NCBI GenBank assembly: GCA_963783045.1
Contig: CAWAMD010000008.1
Coordinates: forward strand, 62,001-126,000
Reading direction: 5' to 3'
Origin: CAWAMD01 sp963783045
GTDB lineage: Bacteria > Actinomycetota > Nitriliruptoria > Nitriliruptorales > Nitriliruptoraceae
Length of the DNA stretch: 64,000 bases
Position 1 is the first letter of the stretch. Each line of letters starts with the position of its first letter. Below, piece by piece: positions 34,145 to 43,400 of this stretch. The position numbers and the translations under genes are program-made. The notes beneath the pieces are model-generated. The model was not told the DNA's origin. It searched no databases and saw only the letters and a list, made by a program, of their open reading frames with translations.

Positions 34145-35988
34145 GTGCGAAGGTCGGGGTTCAGCCTGTACACGCCATTGCTCGTCGTCGTGCTCGTGCA
34201 GGCGGTGATCATCACCGTGGCACCGTCGCGGGCGCCGGCCGGCGGGCCGGGGACGACGGCGGGCGGTTCGCCGCGCCGGCGGGGACGGCCGGCGGCACGA
34301 CGGGGGCGGGGACGGTCGCCGCGCCCACGGCCACCGGTGTCCCCGCTGGCGGTGCCAGCGGGACGGCGGCGACGGGCACGGCTCCCGCCAGCGGCGCGGG
34401 TGCCGGCGCTGGCGCGTCGGCCCCGACGAACGGCGGCTCGGGTGCGACGGCCGGCGGTGGGGGAGCGTCGGCCGGCAGCGGCGCCGCCGCCGGCCAGACG
34501 GCCCCGTCCGACGGCGGGTCCGCGCCCCCGTCGTCGGGCAGCACCGCCGCCGCGGCGCAGGGCGACACGAGCCACTGCACGAAGGACGGGCGGCAGCACG
34601 ACGTGGTCTTCCACGCACCGCCCTGCGCGCCGCGGTGGCCCGACGGCGCCGACAACGGCGGCGCCACCGCCCCGGGCGTGACGGCGGACACGGTCAAGGT
34701 CCTGCTGTTCCGCGAGAACAAGAACGAGCAGGTCACCCTCCTGCTCAACAAGTACAAGCTGCGCGCCACCAAGGAGGAGGACGCGGCCTTCATGGACGCG
34801 GCCGAGCGGTACCTCAACAAGTACGACGAGTTCTACGGCCGGACAATCGACCTCGTCCTGTTCGACGCGGCGAACTGTCCGGAGACCCCACCCGACGTGC
34901 CCGCCTGCCGCGCCGAGGCCCAGCGCGCGATCAAGGAGCACCACCCGTTCGCGGTCATCTGGCCGACGCCCAACTACCCGTCCGTGTTCGACGAGTTCGC
35001 GAAGGCCGGCGTCATCACGCTGGGCGGATGGCACTTCGACAACGCCTACTTCGCCGGACGGCGGCCCTACCGCTGGGACGTCTTCATGGACGGCACCCGC
35101 AGCGCCCAGGGCATCGGCGAGTACTACTGCAACAAGCTCGCGAAGAAGCCGGCGACCCACGCGGGGCGGATCATCCACCCGTCCTTCCCGAACGGCGGCA
35201 ACCGGGACCTGACCCCGCGCAAGCTCGGGATCGTCGTGCAGGAGACACCGGCCAACCAGCCCACCGGCGAGCTGCTCAAGCAGATCGTTGCGAGGTGCGA
35301 CGACAGCGAGCCGGTGCTGACCACCTACGTCTCCGACATCGAGCGGGCCCAGCAGCAGTCCGCAGCCATCACCCAGGCGCTCATCGACGCGCAGGTGACC
35401 ACGGTGGTGTGCATGTGCGATCCGATCGCCCCGATCTTCCAGATGCAGAGCCAGTCCAGCAGCAACTACTACCCGGAGATCCTCCTGCCCGGCCTGGGCC
35501 TGCTCGACTACGACCTGCTCGGCCGGCTCTACGACAAACGCCAGATGGCGCATGCCTTCGGGCCGAGCCACCTGCAGGTCCCCGTCGACCACAGCGACTC
35601 CGACGCCTCGCTGATGTGGCGGTCGGCGGGCGAGTCCGGCGACGCCTGCGACTCGTGCAACCTGAACGCCTCGTACTTCAACCTCATCGGCGCGATGATC
35701 CAGGTCGCCGGGCCCCAGCTCACCCCCGCGAACGTCGAGGCGGGGATGCTGAACCTCGAGGACCGCGGCGGCTGGGAGCAGACGGGCCACAACCCGCACT
35801 ACATCCTGGCGAGCTTCGGGGCGGACGACTACACGCTGGTCTCCGACCTCAAGGAGGTCTACTGGTCCGAGTCGGCCGTGTCGAAGGTCGACGGGAACCC
35901 CGGCGCCTACGTCGCCACCGACGACGGGCGGCGCTACCGGCTCGGTGAGATCCCGACGGACTTCACCGTCCCGGTCCCGGGGAGCTGA
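34145..35988 (+). CDS. Anchored ABC solute-binding protein (LivJ-type), frameshifted in the linker
   Basis: GTG 34145, behind GAGGGAG, opens a signal/anchor segment (LYTPLLVVVLVQAVIITVAPS) that runs into a Gly/Ala/Pro linker. After one missing base near 34269 the linker continues in another frame to the binding domain (VKVLLFRENKNEQVTLLL, VIWPTPNYPSVFDEFAKAG), which ends at 35988. The domain is a periplasmic-binding type I fold of about 460 residues, larger than typical LivJ, with multiple Cys. The downstream frame has no start before 34603. It binds the substrate for the LivHM permease next to it; substrate unknown. Confidence 0.78.
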
Positions 35989-35993
35989 CGGCC

Positions 35994-38396
35994 ATGGCAG
36001 CCATGACCGCCGTCGCCGACCGCGTCCGAGCGCGGCTGCGCCTGCCCGCCGCCGTCCGGGCCGTCCTCGACCACCCGGTCGCCGGGCCCGTCGTCAAGGT
36101 CGCGCTCGGCTACCTGGTGCTCGTCGAGGGGCTCGTGCAGGCCGTCCTCGGCCGCATCGACCTGCCGCTCGTCACCATCCCGTGGCTCGAGATCGGCACC
36201 CGCGCCACCCCGATCCCGCGCGGCGTGTTCGTGGTCGGGGCCGTGGTCGGGACCCTGTACGGCCTCATCGGGATGGGGCTGATCCTCGTCCACCGCGCCA
36301 ACCGGATCCTGAACTTCGCGCAGGCGCAGCTCGGCGCCGTCCCGGCGATCGCGGCGCTGCTGCTCATGCTGCGCAAGGGCGTGCCCTACGTCCTGGCGAT
36401 CCCGATCGCGCTCGTCGGCGGGGCGCTGCTCGGCGGGGTCGTGGAGGTCGGCGTCGTCCGCCGGTTCCAGCGTGCGTCGCGGCTGGTGCTCACCGTGGCG
36501 ACCGTGGGCGTCGGGCTCCTCCTGCTCGTCCTCGAGTTCGCCGTGAAGCGCGCCATCAGCGGCGACCTGCTCGTCGCCGAGCGGATCCCGACCCCGTTCA
36601 GCGGGTTCTCCTTCGGGATCGGGCCGGTCACCCTCCACGGCGACCACGTGGTGACCGTCGTCGTCGCCACCGCGGCGATCATCGGGCTCGTGGCGTTCTT
36701 CCGGACGACCAACGTCGGGATCGCGGTGCGTGCCGCTGCCGAGAACCGCGACCGTGCCGCGCTGCTCGGCATCCCCGTCGACCGGGTGTCCACCGTCGTG
36801 TGGATCCTCGCCGGGGCGCTGTCGGCCGCCGGGGTGTTCCTTCGCGCGCCGCTGGTCGGCATGCCGCTGTCCGGGTTCGTCGGCCCCTTCTTCCTGCTGT
36901 ACGGGCTGACGGCCGCGGTCATGGCGCGGATGGAGAGCCTGCCGGGCGCGCTCGTCGCCGGCATGTTCGTGGGCATCGTCGACTTCTCGGCCGTCTACGC
37001 CACCCGGCGCTCCTCGCTCGCCACGGCAGCGATGCTGGTCGTCATCCTCGCCGCGCTGCTGGCCCAGCGGGCGCGGCTGTCGCGGGCCGAGGAGGCCGGC
37101 GCGACCTCCTGGGAGGTGGTGCGCGAGCTGCGCCCCGTCCCGATCGAGCTGCGCCGCCTGCGTGAGGTGGTCTGGGCCCGCCGTGCCGTCGTCGCCCTCG
37201 TCGCCGCCTTCGCGCTCGGCCTCCCGTGGCTCGTCGGCGACCTGCGCACGCCCTTCGCCACCACGGGGCTCGTCTACGCCATGGTCGGCGTGTCGCTCGT
37301 GGTGCTGTCCGGCTGGGCCGGCCAGATCAGCCTCGGGCAGTTCGCCATCGCCGGCATCGGCGCGGCGGTGGCCGGGGGGCTCGCCGCGAACCACGGGTGG
37401 GACTTCTTCGGTGCCGTGTTCACCGCCGCGATCGTGGGGGCGGCCGTGGCCGTGCTCATCGGCCTGCCGGCCCTGCGCATCCAGGGCCTGTACCTCGCGG
37501 TGACCACCCTCGCGTTCGCGTTCACGGTCGAGAGCTTCGTGCTGCGCCGCGAGTACTTCGCCTGGCTGCTGCCCGGCGACTTCCAGTTCGTCGAGCCGCC
37601 GGTGCTCTACGGCCGGCTCGACCTGAACACCACCAGCGAGGTGGCCGGGATCACGGTGCCGCCATCCGCCAAGCTCTACCTCGTCACGCTCGCGTTCCTG
37701 CTGCTCGCCCTGGCGATGGCGGCGTCGTTCCGGCGCTACCGGTCGGGACGGGTGGTGATCGCCGTGCGCGACAACCGCCGGCTCGCCCAGGCCTTCGGCG
37801 TCAGCCCGGCCGCCACCCGCCTGTCGGCCTTCGCGATCGCCGGGTTCATCGCCGGACTCGCCGGCGCCCTCTTCGTATACGCGCAGGGCGCCGTCGACCC
37901 CGGGACCTACAGCCCGGCACGGTCCATCGAGCTGTTCGTCGCCACCGTCCTCGGCGGCATCGGGTCGCTCTCGGGCGCCGTGCTCGGGGCGCTGTTCCTG
38001 CAGAGCTTCGCCCTGTTCGGCCTGCGGGACATCCCCGGGTGGGGCGAGCTGCTGTCGCTGCTCGGCACCTCGCTCGGCGTGCTGGTCGTGCTCTACCTGG
38101 CACCGGGCGGCCTGGCCGAGCTGCTGTGGCGCGCCCGGGACGCGGTCCTGCGCCGGGTGGCCGCCCGACGCGGGATCGTCGTGCCGAGCCTCGTCGCCGA
38201 CCTGCGCACCGACGAGCGCGAGGCCGACGCCGCCGTGCTCGACACCGCGGGCAGGGCGCACCTGCCCGCGGCAGCGGGGAGCGGACACGATGCCGGTGAC
38301 GCGCCGGCCGGTGCGCCCGCCGACGCGTCGGCCGGGGCGGTGTCCGACGCCGCCGGGGTGGCCGCGTCCACCGCGCCCGGGGAGGTGCCCTCGTGA
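35994..38396 (+). CDS. LivH-LivM fusion branched-chain-type ABC permease
   Basis: 800 residues. Residues about 60-350 are a LivH-type permease (ILVHRANRILNFAQAQLGAV; AENRDRAALLGIPVDRV). After a cytoplasmic linker, residues 400-730 are LivM-type (LSGWAGQISLGQFAIAGIGA; AVRDNRRLAQAFGVSPAATRL). Around 16-18 membrane spans are expected. A cytoplasmic Asp/Ala-rich tail ends the protein. The gene starts 5 bp after the binding-protein stop and overlaps the ATPase fusion as GTGA. LivH and LivM are normally separate subunits that form a heterodimer, so fusion gives fixed stoichiometry. Confidence 0.92.
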   Translation: MAAMTAVADRVRARLRLPAAVRAVLDHPVAGPVVKVALGYLVLVEGLVQAVLGRIDLPLVTIPWLEIGTRATPIPRGVFVVGAVVGTLYGLIGMGLILVHRANRILNFAQAQLGAVPAIAALLLMLRKGVPYVLAIPIALVGGALLGGVVEVGVVRRFQRASRLVLTVATVGVGLLLLVLEFAVKRAISGDLLVAERIPTPFSGFSFGIGPVTLHGDHVVTVVVATAAIIGLVAFFRTTNVGIAVRAAAENRDRAALLGIPVDRVSTVVWILAGALSAAGVFLRAPLVGMPLSGFVGPFFLLYGLTAAVMARMESLPGALVAGMFVGIVDFSAVYATRRSSLATAAMLVVILAALLAQRARLSRAEEAGATSWEVVRELRPVPIELRRLREVVWARRAVVALVAAFALGLPWLVGDLRTPFATTGLVYAMVGVSLVVLSGWAGQISLGQFAIAGIGAAVAGGLAANHGWDFFGAVFTAAIVGAAVAVLIGLPALRIQGLYLAVTTLAFAFTVESFVLRREYFAWLLPGDFQFVEPPVLYGRLDLNTTSEVAGITVPPSAKLYLVTLAFLLLALAMAASFRRYRSGRVVIAVRDNRRLAQAFGVSPAATRLSAFAIAGFIAGLAGALFVYAQGAVDPGTYSPARSIELFVATVLGGIGSLSGAVLGALFLQSFALFGLRDIPGWGELLSLLGTSLGVLVVLYLAPGGLAELLWRARDAVLRRVAARRGIVVPSLVADLRTDEREADAAVLDTAGRAHLPAAAGSGHDAGDAPAGAPADASAGAVSDAAGVAASTAPGEVPS

Positions 38397-41329
38397 GGGC
38401 CCGCCTGAACCGCATCGTCGGGGGCGCCGCCGCGACCCCGCTGCTCGTCCTGTTCGGCCTCAACCTCGTCGACGAGTTCGACCGGGTCGCGTTCGCGGCA
38501 CTCAGCCCCGAGATCCGCGACGCGTTCCACCTCTCCGACGCCGCCATCGGGGGCATCGGCGCCGTCGCCGGCGGGCTCATCCTGCTCGCGGCCCTGCCGA
38601 TCGGCGTGCTCGCCGACCGGTGGCCGCGCGTGCGCATCGGGGTCGTCGCCGCCCTGCTGTGGTCCACGATGAGCGTGCTCACCGGCGTCGTGCCGACCGT
38701 GGCGCTGCTGTTCGTCGTGCGGCTGCTGTCCGGCTTCGGTCGGGTCGCCAACGAGGTCGTCCACCCGAGCCTGCTGACCGACTACTACGACAAGCAGGCC
38801 CTGCCGCGGGTGTTCCAGGTCCACCGGCTCGCGAACCCGCTGTCGGCCGCCTCCGGGATCCTCGCCGGCGGCATCGCCGCAGCCATCGGCTGGCGCTGGG
38901 CCTTCTGGCTCCTCTCGATCCCCACCTTCCTGCTGCTGGCCGGGCTCGCGCGGCTGCGCGAACCCGAGCGCGGCGCCTCCCTCGACGCCGACCTCGCCGC
39001 CGACGCCGCGGCGGCGACCCCGGTGCCCTTCGGCGAGGCGCGTCGGCAGCTCTTCGCCGTCCCGACGCTGCGGCGGCTGTGGGCCGGCTCGTTCTTCAAC
39101 GGCGCCGCGATCGTGGCGACGCCGCAGCTGCTGGCCCTCTTCTACGAGGACGTGTACGGCTACGGGCCGCTCGGCCGCGGCTTCGCGACGTTCCTGTTCG
39201 GGTTCGGGACGGTCGTCGGCCTCTTCATCGGCGGCGCGATCGCCGACCGGGCGAGCAGGGAGGGCGACACGCCACGCCTGGCCGTCCTGACCGGCGCGTC
39301 CGGGATCGAGGTCGCGGCCGGGATGCTGCTCATGGCCCTGGCGCCGTGGTCGTGGGCGTCGCTCGTGGCCGTGTTCCTCTTCTCGCTCGGGATCGGCAGC
39401 TACCAGCCCGGCTACTTCCCGCTCGTCGGCCTGGTCGCGCCGCCGCGCGTGCGCTCGCAGTCCTACGCCTACGCGATCGTCTTCCTCACCGTCGGGGCGT
39501 TCCTGTCGGTCATCCTGTACTCGGTCGGGGACGCGAGCGGCTACCGGCTGGCCTTCGGGCTGCTGGCCGGCTCCGTCGCCGTGGCCGGTGCAATCGGGTG
39601 GTCGTCGAAGGTGTTCGTCCGGCGTGACATCGCGCAGGCCGAGGCGACGCTCGCCGCCATCCGTGACCTGCGCGAGCACCGCGAGCGCGGCGATGCCGCC
39701 CTGCTCACCTGCCGCGGCGTCGAGGTCGCCTACGGCCAGGTGCAGGTCCTCTTCGGTGTCGACCTCGAGGTCGACCCGGGCGAGATCGTCGCGCTGCTCG
39801 GCACGAACGGCGCCGGCAAGTCCACCCTGCTCAAGGCCGTCAGCGGCCTCGTGGACCCGGTCGGCGGGACCATCCTGTTCGACGGGCAGGACATCACCCA
39901 CGCCGACGCCCGGCAGGCCGCGGCCGCCGGGATCGTGCAGGTCCCCGGCGGCAAGGCCGTCTTCCCGAGCCTGTCGATCGACGAGCACCTGCGCCTCGCC
40001 GGGTGGCGCGAGGACGAGCCCGACCGGCTGCGTGCCGCGACCGAGCGGGTCTTCGGCCTCTTCCCCGTGCTGCGCGACCGGCGCAGCCAGCCGGCCGGCA
40101 ACCTCTCCGGCGGTGAGCAGCAGATGCTGGCCCTCGGCATGGCGCTGCTCGCCCGGCCGCGGCTGCTCATCATCGACGAGCTGTCGCTCGGGCTCGCCCC
40201 GGCGATCGTCGGAGCGCTCCTCGACGTGGTCCGCACGATCCGCGACGAGGGCACCGCCGTGCTCGTCGTCGAGCAGTCCGTCAACGTCGCCCTGACCATC
40301 GCGGACCGGGCCACGTTCCTCGAGAAGGGCGAGGTCCGCTTCGACGGCGACGCCACCGACCTGCTCGAACGCGAGGACGTGCTGCGCAGCGTGTTCCTCG
40401 CCTCCGCCGCCGACGCGGCCGAGGCGGACGCCGACACCGGTGCGGTGGGCACCGACGCCACCGTCGACCTCGCCGTCACGGCACCCACCGGACCCACCGG
40501 CGGCGAGGAAGGGGTCATCGACGCGGACGTGCTCGTCGTCGAGGACGTCGTCAAGCGCTTCGGCGGGATCCACGCCGTCGACGGTGCCTCCCTGCGGCTC
40601 GCCGAGGGCGAGATCCTCGGGATCATCGGACCGAACGGCGCCGGCAAGACCACCCTGTTCGACCTCATCTCCGGCTACCTCCCCGTCGACGAGGGGCGGG
40701 TGCTGCTCGACGGCGCGGACGTGACCGGGCTGTCCGCCCACGACCGTGCCTGGGCCGGCCTCGGTCGCTCGTTCCAGGACGCCCGGCTGGTGCCCTCGCT
40801 GTCGGTGGCCGAGAACCTCGCCATCGGGCTCGAGCGCCACCTGCCCTGGCGGGACCACCTCGCCTCCACCCTGCGGCTGCCGGCGATCGTGCGCGGCGAG
40901 GAGGACGTTGCCTACAGCGTCGGCGACCTCGTCGACCTGCTCGGGCTCGGTGCCTACCGGGACAAGCTCGTCCGGGAGCTGTCGACCGGCACCCGACGGG
41001 TCGTCGACCTCGGGATGGTGATCGCCCACGCCCCGCGGGTGCTGCTGCTCGACGAGCCGTCGTCCGGGATCGCGCAGCGCGAGACCGAGGCGCTCGGCCC
41101 GCTGCTGAAGCGGATCCAGCGCGAGACCGGGTGCGCCCTGCTCGTCATCGAGCACGACATGCCGCTGATCACGGGCATCTCGGACCGGCTGGTCGCCATG
41201 GAGCTCGGCCGGCCGATCGCGGAAGGGACGCCCGACGCCGTCGTGTCCGACCCGCGGGTCGTGGCGTCCTACCTCGGTGACGACACGGCAGCGGTCCACC
41301 GCTCCGGCGACCAGGAGGCGACGGCATGA
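38393..41329 (+). CDS. MFS-LivF-LivG triple-fusion transport protein
   Basis: 978 residues. Residues 1 to about 405 are an MFS domain of 12 spans (VLADRWPRVRIGV; IADRASREGDTPRLAV). Residues about 440-680 are an ATPase of LivF type (Walker A GTNGAGKST at about 469, signature NLSGGEQQ, Walker B LLIIDE). Residues about 715-960 are an ATPase of LivG type (Walker A GPNGAGKTT at about 745, Walker B VLLLDEP). The LivG half has LSTGTRR in place of the LSGGQ signature. Starts by GTGA overlap with LivHM and ends by ATGA overlap with the next gene. The ATPases should power LivHM; the MFS part may supply a second route or membrane anchor. Confidence 0.9.
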   Translation: MRARLNRIVGGAAATPLLVLFGLNLVDEFDRVAFAALSPEIRDAFHLSDAAIGGIGAVAGGLILLAALPIGVLADRWPRVRIGVVAALLWSTMSVLTGVVPTVALLFVVRLLSGFGRVANEVVHPSLLTDYYDKQALPRVFQVHRLANPLSAASGILAGGIAAAIGWRWAFWLLSIPTFLLLAGLARLREPERGASLDADLAADAAAATPVPFGEARRQLFAVPTLRRLWAGSFFNGAAIVATPQLLALFYEDVYGYGPLGRGFATFLFGFGTVVGLFIGGAIADRASREGDTPRLAVLTGASGIEVAAGMLLMALAPWSWASLVAVFLFSLGIGSYQPGYFPLVGLVAPPRVRSQSYAYAIVFLTVGAFLSVILYSVGDASGYRLAFGLLAGSVAVAGAIGWSSKVFVRRDIAQAEATLAAIRDLREHRERGDAALLTCRGVEVAYGQVQVLFGVDLEVDPGEIVALLGTNGAGKSTLLKAVSGLVDPVGGTILFDGQDITHADARQAAAAGIVQVPGGKAVFPSLSIDEHLRLAGWREDEPDRLRAATERVFGLFPVLRDRRSQPAGNLSGGEQQMLALGMALLARPRLLIIDELSLGLAPAIVGALLDVVRTIRDEGTAVLVVEQSVNVALTIADRATFLEKGEVRFDGDATDLLEREDVLRSVFLASAADAAEADADTGAVGTDATVDLAVTAPTGPTGGEEGVIDADVLVVEDVVKRFGGIHAVDGASLRLAEGEILGIIGPNGAGKTTLFDLISGYLPVDEGRVLLDGADVTGLSAHDRAWAGLGRSFQDARLVPSLSVAENLAIGLERHLPWRDHLASTLRLPAIVRGEEDVAYSVGDLVDLLGLGAYRDKLVRELSTGTRRVVDLGMVIAHAPRVLLLDEPSSGIAQRETEALGPLLKRIQRETGCALLVIEHDMPLITGISDRLVAMELGRPIAEGTPDAVVSDPRVVASYLGDDTAAVHRSGDQEATA

Positions 41330-42327
41330 GGTGGACGGTCCGGTTCCTCGCGGTGCTGGTGGCCGTGGCGGTGGTCGTGCTGCCCGGTGCGGGCCGCCCG
41401 GCCGCGGCGGCGCGCGAGGAGCAGCACGGGTGGTGGTGGCGCAGCCAGTCGGGGCTGCTCGGCGTCGACGTACCGCCGCCCGCCGGTCCCGACGACGGGC
41501 TGGTCGTCGAGCAGTCGGTCGACGGGCCGAGCGCGCTGGCAGCCGTGCGCTTCGGCCTGGACGCGGGGGAGGGGGACCCGGTGCTGACCCTGCCGGTGAC
41601 GAGCGGGGCGGTGGGAGCGATCGGTGTGGACGCTTGCCCGGCGGCGAGCTTCTGGGATCCGGCACAGGCCGGACGCTGGGACGCCGCCCCGCGCTACGAC
41701 TGCGAGGCAGGACGTGCGGCCGGCGAGCCGAACGACGCCGGCGACGCCTGGACGTTCGCGCTCGGACCACTGGTCCGCGACGGGACGCTCGACGTGGTGC
41801 TCGTGCCGAGCGGTGAGGGCGCCGGGCGGATCGGCTTCGCGGCACCCGACGACGCGGCGCTGGCCAGCGCTCCCGCCGAGGAGGATGGCGGGGGCGGGTC
41901 GGGCGGGTCGGGCGGGGTCACCCCGCCACCTCCGCCGTCGACCACCGGGCCGTCGAGCGCCGGGTTCTCTCCCGGCGGGGGAGCCACGTCCGGTGACGCC
42001 CCGCCGCCGACCTTCGGTCAGGCCCCACCGCCCACGACCGGCGCCCCCACGGCCGTAGCCGCGCCGCAGGTGGCCCCGCCGGCCTCGGCAGGCACCGGGA
42101 CGCCGCTCGTCGCGGCGCCGGACGTGGCGGCGTCGGCCGGGACGCGCGGGACGGAGGGACTCGGCACCTGGCAGGTCGCCGCGCTGTCGGTGCTGGCGAG
42201 CTGGGTCGCGTTCGACCTGTTCAGCCGCCGGGGTGCCTGGTCGCCGGCGATGACGAGCGCCGGTGCCGTCGGTGGTCTGGGACGTTTCCGGCGGCGGCGC
42301 GACTCGGCACCGGTGCCGCTTCGATGA
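41326..42327 (+). CDS. Secreted, C-terminally anchored protein of unknown function
   Basis: 333 residues. It has a signal peptide (FLAVLVAVAVVVLPGAG) and a folded N-terminal part to about residue 185 (HGWWWRSQSGLLGVDVPPP; two Cys, in GVDACP and YDCEAG). A Gly/Ser/Pro-rich linker (residues 185-275) and a C-terminal membrane span (WQVAALSVLASWVAFDLF) with a basic tail complete it. It is translationally coupled to the transporter (ATGA), which implies a working partnership outside the membrane. I do not recognise the domain. A pilot, receptor or periplasmic assembly factor are all possible. Confidence 0.7.
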   Translation: MRWTVRFLAVLVAVAVVVLPGAGRPAAAAREEQHGWWWRSQSGLLGVDVPPPAGPDDGLVVEQSVDGPSALAAVRFGLDAGEGDPVLTLPVTSGAVGAIGVDACPAASFWDPAQAGRWDAAPRYDCEAGRAAGEPNDAGDAWTFALGPLVRDGTLDVVLVPSGEGAGRIGFAAPDDAALASAPAEEDGGGGSGGSGGVTPPPPPSTTGPSSAGFSPGGGATSGDAPPPTFGQAPPPTTGAPTAVAAPQVAPPASAGTGTPLVAAPDVAASAGTRGTEGLGTWQVAALSVLASWVAFDLFSRRGAWSPAMTSAGAVGGLGRFRRRRDSAPVPLR

Positions 42328-42542
42328 GGGGCGATCGCCACCGGACGCGGGGACGACCGGTTGCGAAGATTCGCACCCGCCGGGCTCGCGGCGTGCGACC
42401 GCGTGGCGTGACGCCCGCGCTGCGTGCGCACCCCCGTCCGTCGGGCCATGCCGACGACGCCTGTCATCGCCCGAACGGCCGCTCAAGACCCGATACCGCG
42501 GCGACGGATCGGACACTACCGCCGTCCGGACAGCGGCCCTGC

Positions 42543-42570
42543 TTGCATCAGTGAATGAGATGCATATGGT
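42543..42570 (+). promoter_or_regulatory. Candidate promoter of the ect operon
   Basis: TTGCAT (42543-42548) and TATGGT (42565-42570) are separated by 16 bp, in a local AT-rich patch of a GC-rich region. Transcription starting here would give a leader of about 170 nt before ectA. The remainder of 42328-42742 has no gene I can support apart from a 38-codon Arg-rich frame (42614-42730). Confidence 0.45.
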
Positions 42571-42587
42571 GTGTCACTGCAACGTGC

Positions 42588-42613
42588 GGGTCCCGCCGCC
42601 CCCTGAGGGACCC
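42588..42613 (+). promoter_or_regulatory. Leader hairpin upstream of ectA
   Basis: GGGTCCC and GGGACCC form a 7-bp stem over a 12-nt loop, 130 bp before ectA and just after the candidate promoter. It may stabilise the leader or modulate expression. Confidence 0.25.
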
Positions 42614-42742
42614 ATGAAGCGACTGGGACAACGGTCTCGCGACCACGCATCGATGGACGCTCCACCGACGCGACGGGCGAGACCGGCGGCTCGACCGACG
42701 GTCCCGACCGCGACCCGCAACGTCCGCTGAGAACCGGAGGAG

Positions 42743-43306
42743 GTGGTCCGACAGTCCGGACCGACATACGGTCCCGGCTGCGTCGTGTCGACCCAACTGA
42801 CCTCTGATCACGAACCATCCACCCCGGAGCTCAGCATGCGAGCTCCCGACCAGCGTGACGGCGGTGCCATGTGGCGCTTCGTCCGCGAGTTCGGGGGACT
42901 CGAGCTCAACACCGGCTACGCCTACGTGATCTTCGGTGCGCACTTCACCGACACGTCGATCGTGGCGTACGACCGGGACGGCGACCTCGCCGGTTTCGTT
43001 CTCGGGTACCGACCGCCGACCCACCCGGACGCCCTGTTCGTCTGGCAGGTCGGGGTCTCACCGAAGCACCGCGGCCAGGGCATCGCCCGTCGGCTGCTGC
43101 TGTCGATGCTCGAGCGGGATGTCCTGAAGGATGTCCACTACCTGGAGGCCACCGTCACCCCGTCGAACGCGGCGTCCCAGCGGCTCTTCCGCTCGGTGGC
43201 ACGCCAGCTCGGTACCTCCTGCGAGGAGAAACCCTTCCTCGGTGCCGACCTGTTCGGCGAAGACGGGCATGAGGCGGAAGACCTCTTCCGCATCGGCCCC
43301 TTCTAG
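42743..43306 (+). CDS. ectA: L-2,4-diaminobutyrate acetyltransferase
   Basis: 187 residues from GTG 42743, with GTG 42785 as an alternative that fits typical EctA lengths better. GNAT fold: AMWRFVREFGGLELNTGYAY, then IVAYDRDGDLAGFVLGYRPP, acetyl-CoA loop HRGQGIARRLLL and TVTPSNAASQRLF. It acetylates 2,4-diaminobutyrate at the gamma amino group, the second step of ectoine synthesis. GGAGG is only 2 nt from GTG 42743, which weakens that start. ectB follows after 94 bp. Confidence 0.92.
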   Translation: MVRQSGPTYGPGCVVSTQLTSDHEPSTPELSMRAPDQRDGGAMWRFVREFGGLELNTGYAYVIFGAHFTDTSIVAYDRDGDLAGFVLGYRPPTHPDALFVWQVGVSPKHRGQGIARRLLLSMLERDVLKDVHYLEATVTPSNAASQRLFRSVARQLGTSCEEKPFLGADLFGEDGHEAEDLFRIGPF

Positions 43307-43400
43307 ACCGTCGCCGGACCGTCCGGCGGCGCTCGCCCTTGGCCGTGCTCAGCACCTGAGCGCGTCCTGCCCTGTCCGACACCATGAGGGATGTCATACC

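Noticed and set aside
38093..41845. A very long open frame on the minus strand opposite the LivHM/MFS-LivFG genes
   Set aside because: It is composed of Arg/Pro/Ala-rich low-complexity sequence with no domain, lies antisense to clear genes, and is explained by strong GC bias at third positions.
42614..42730. A 38-codon Arg-rich frame in the ectA leader
   Set aside because: It has a moderate ribosome site and ends just before ectA, but its composition matches random high-GC sequence and I see no conserved feature.
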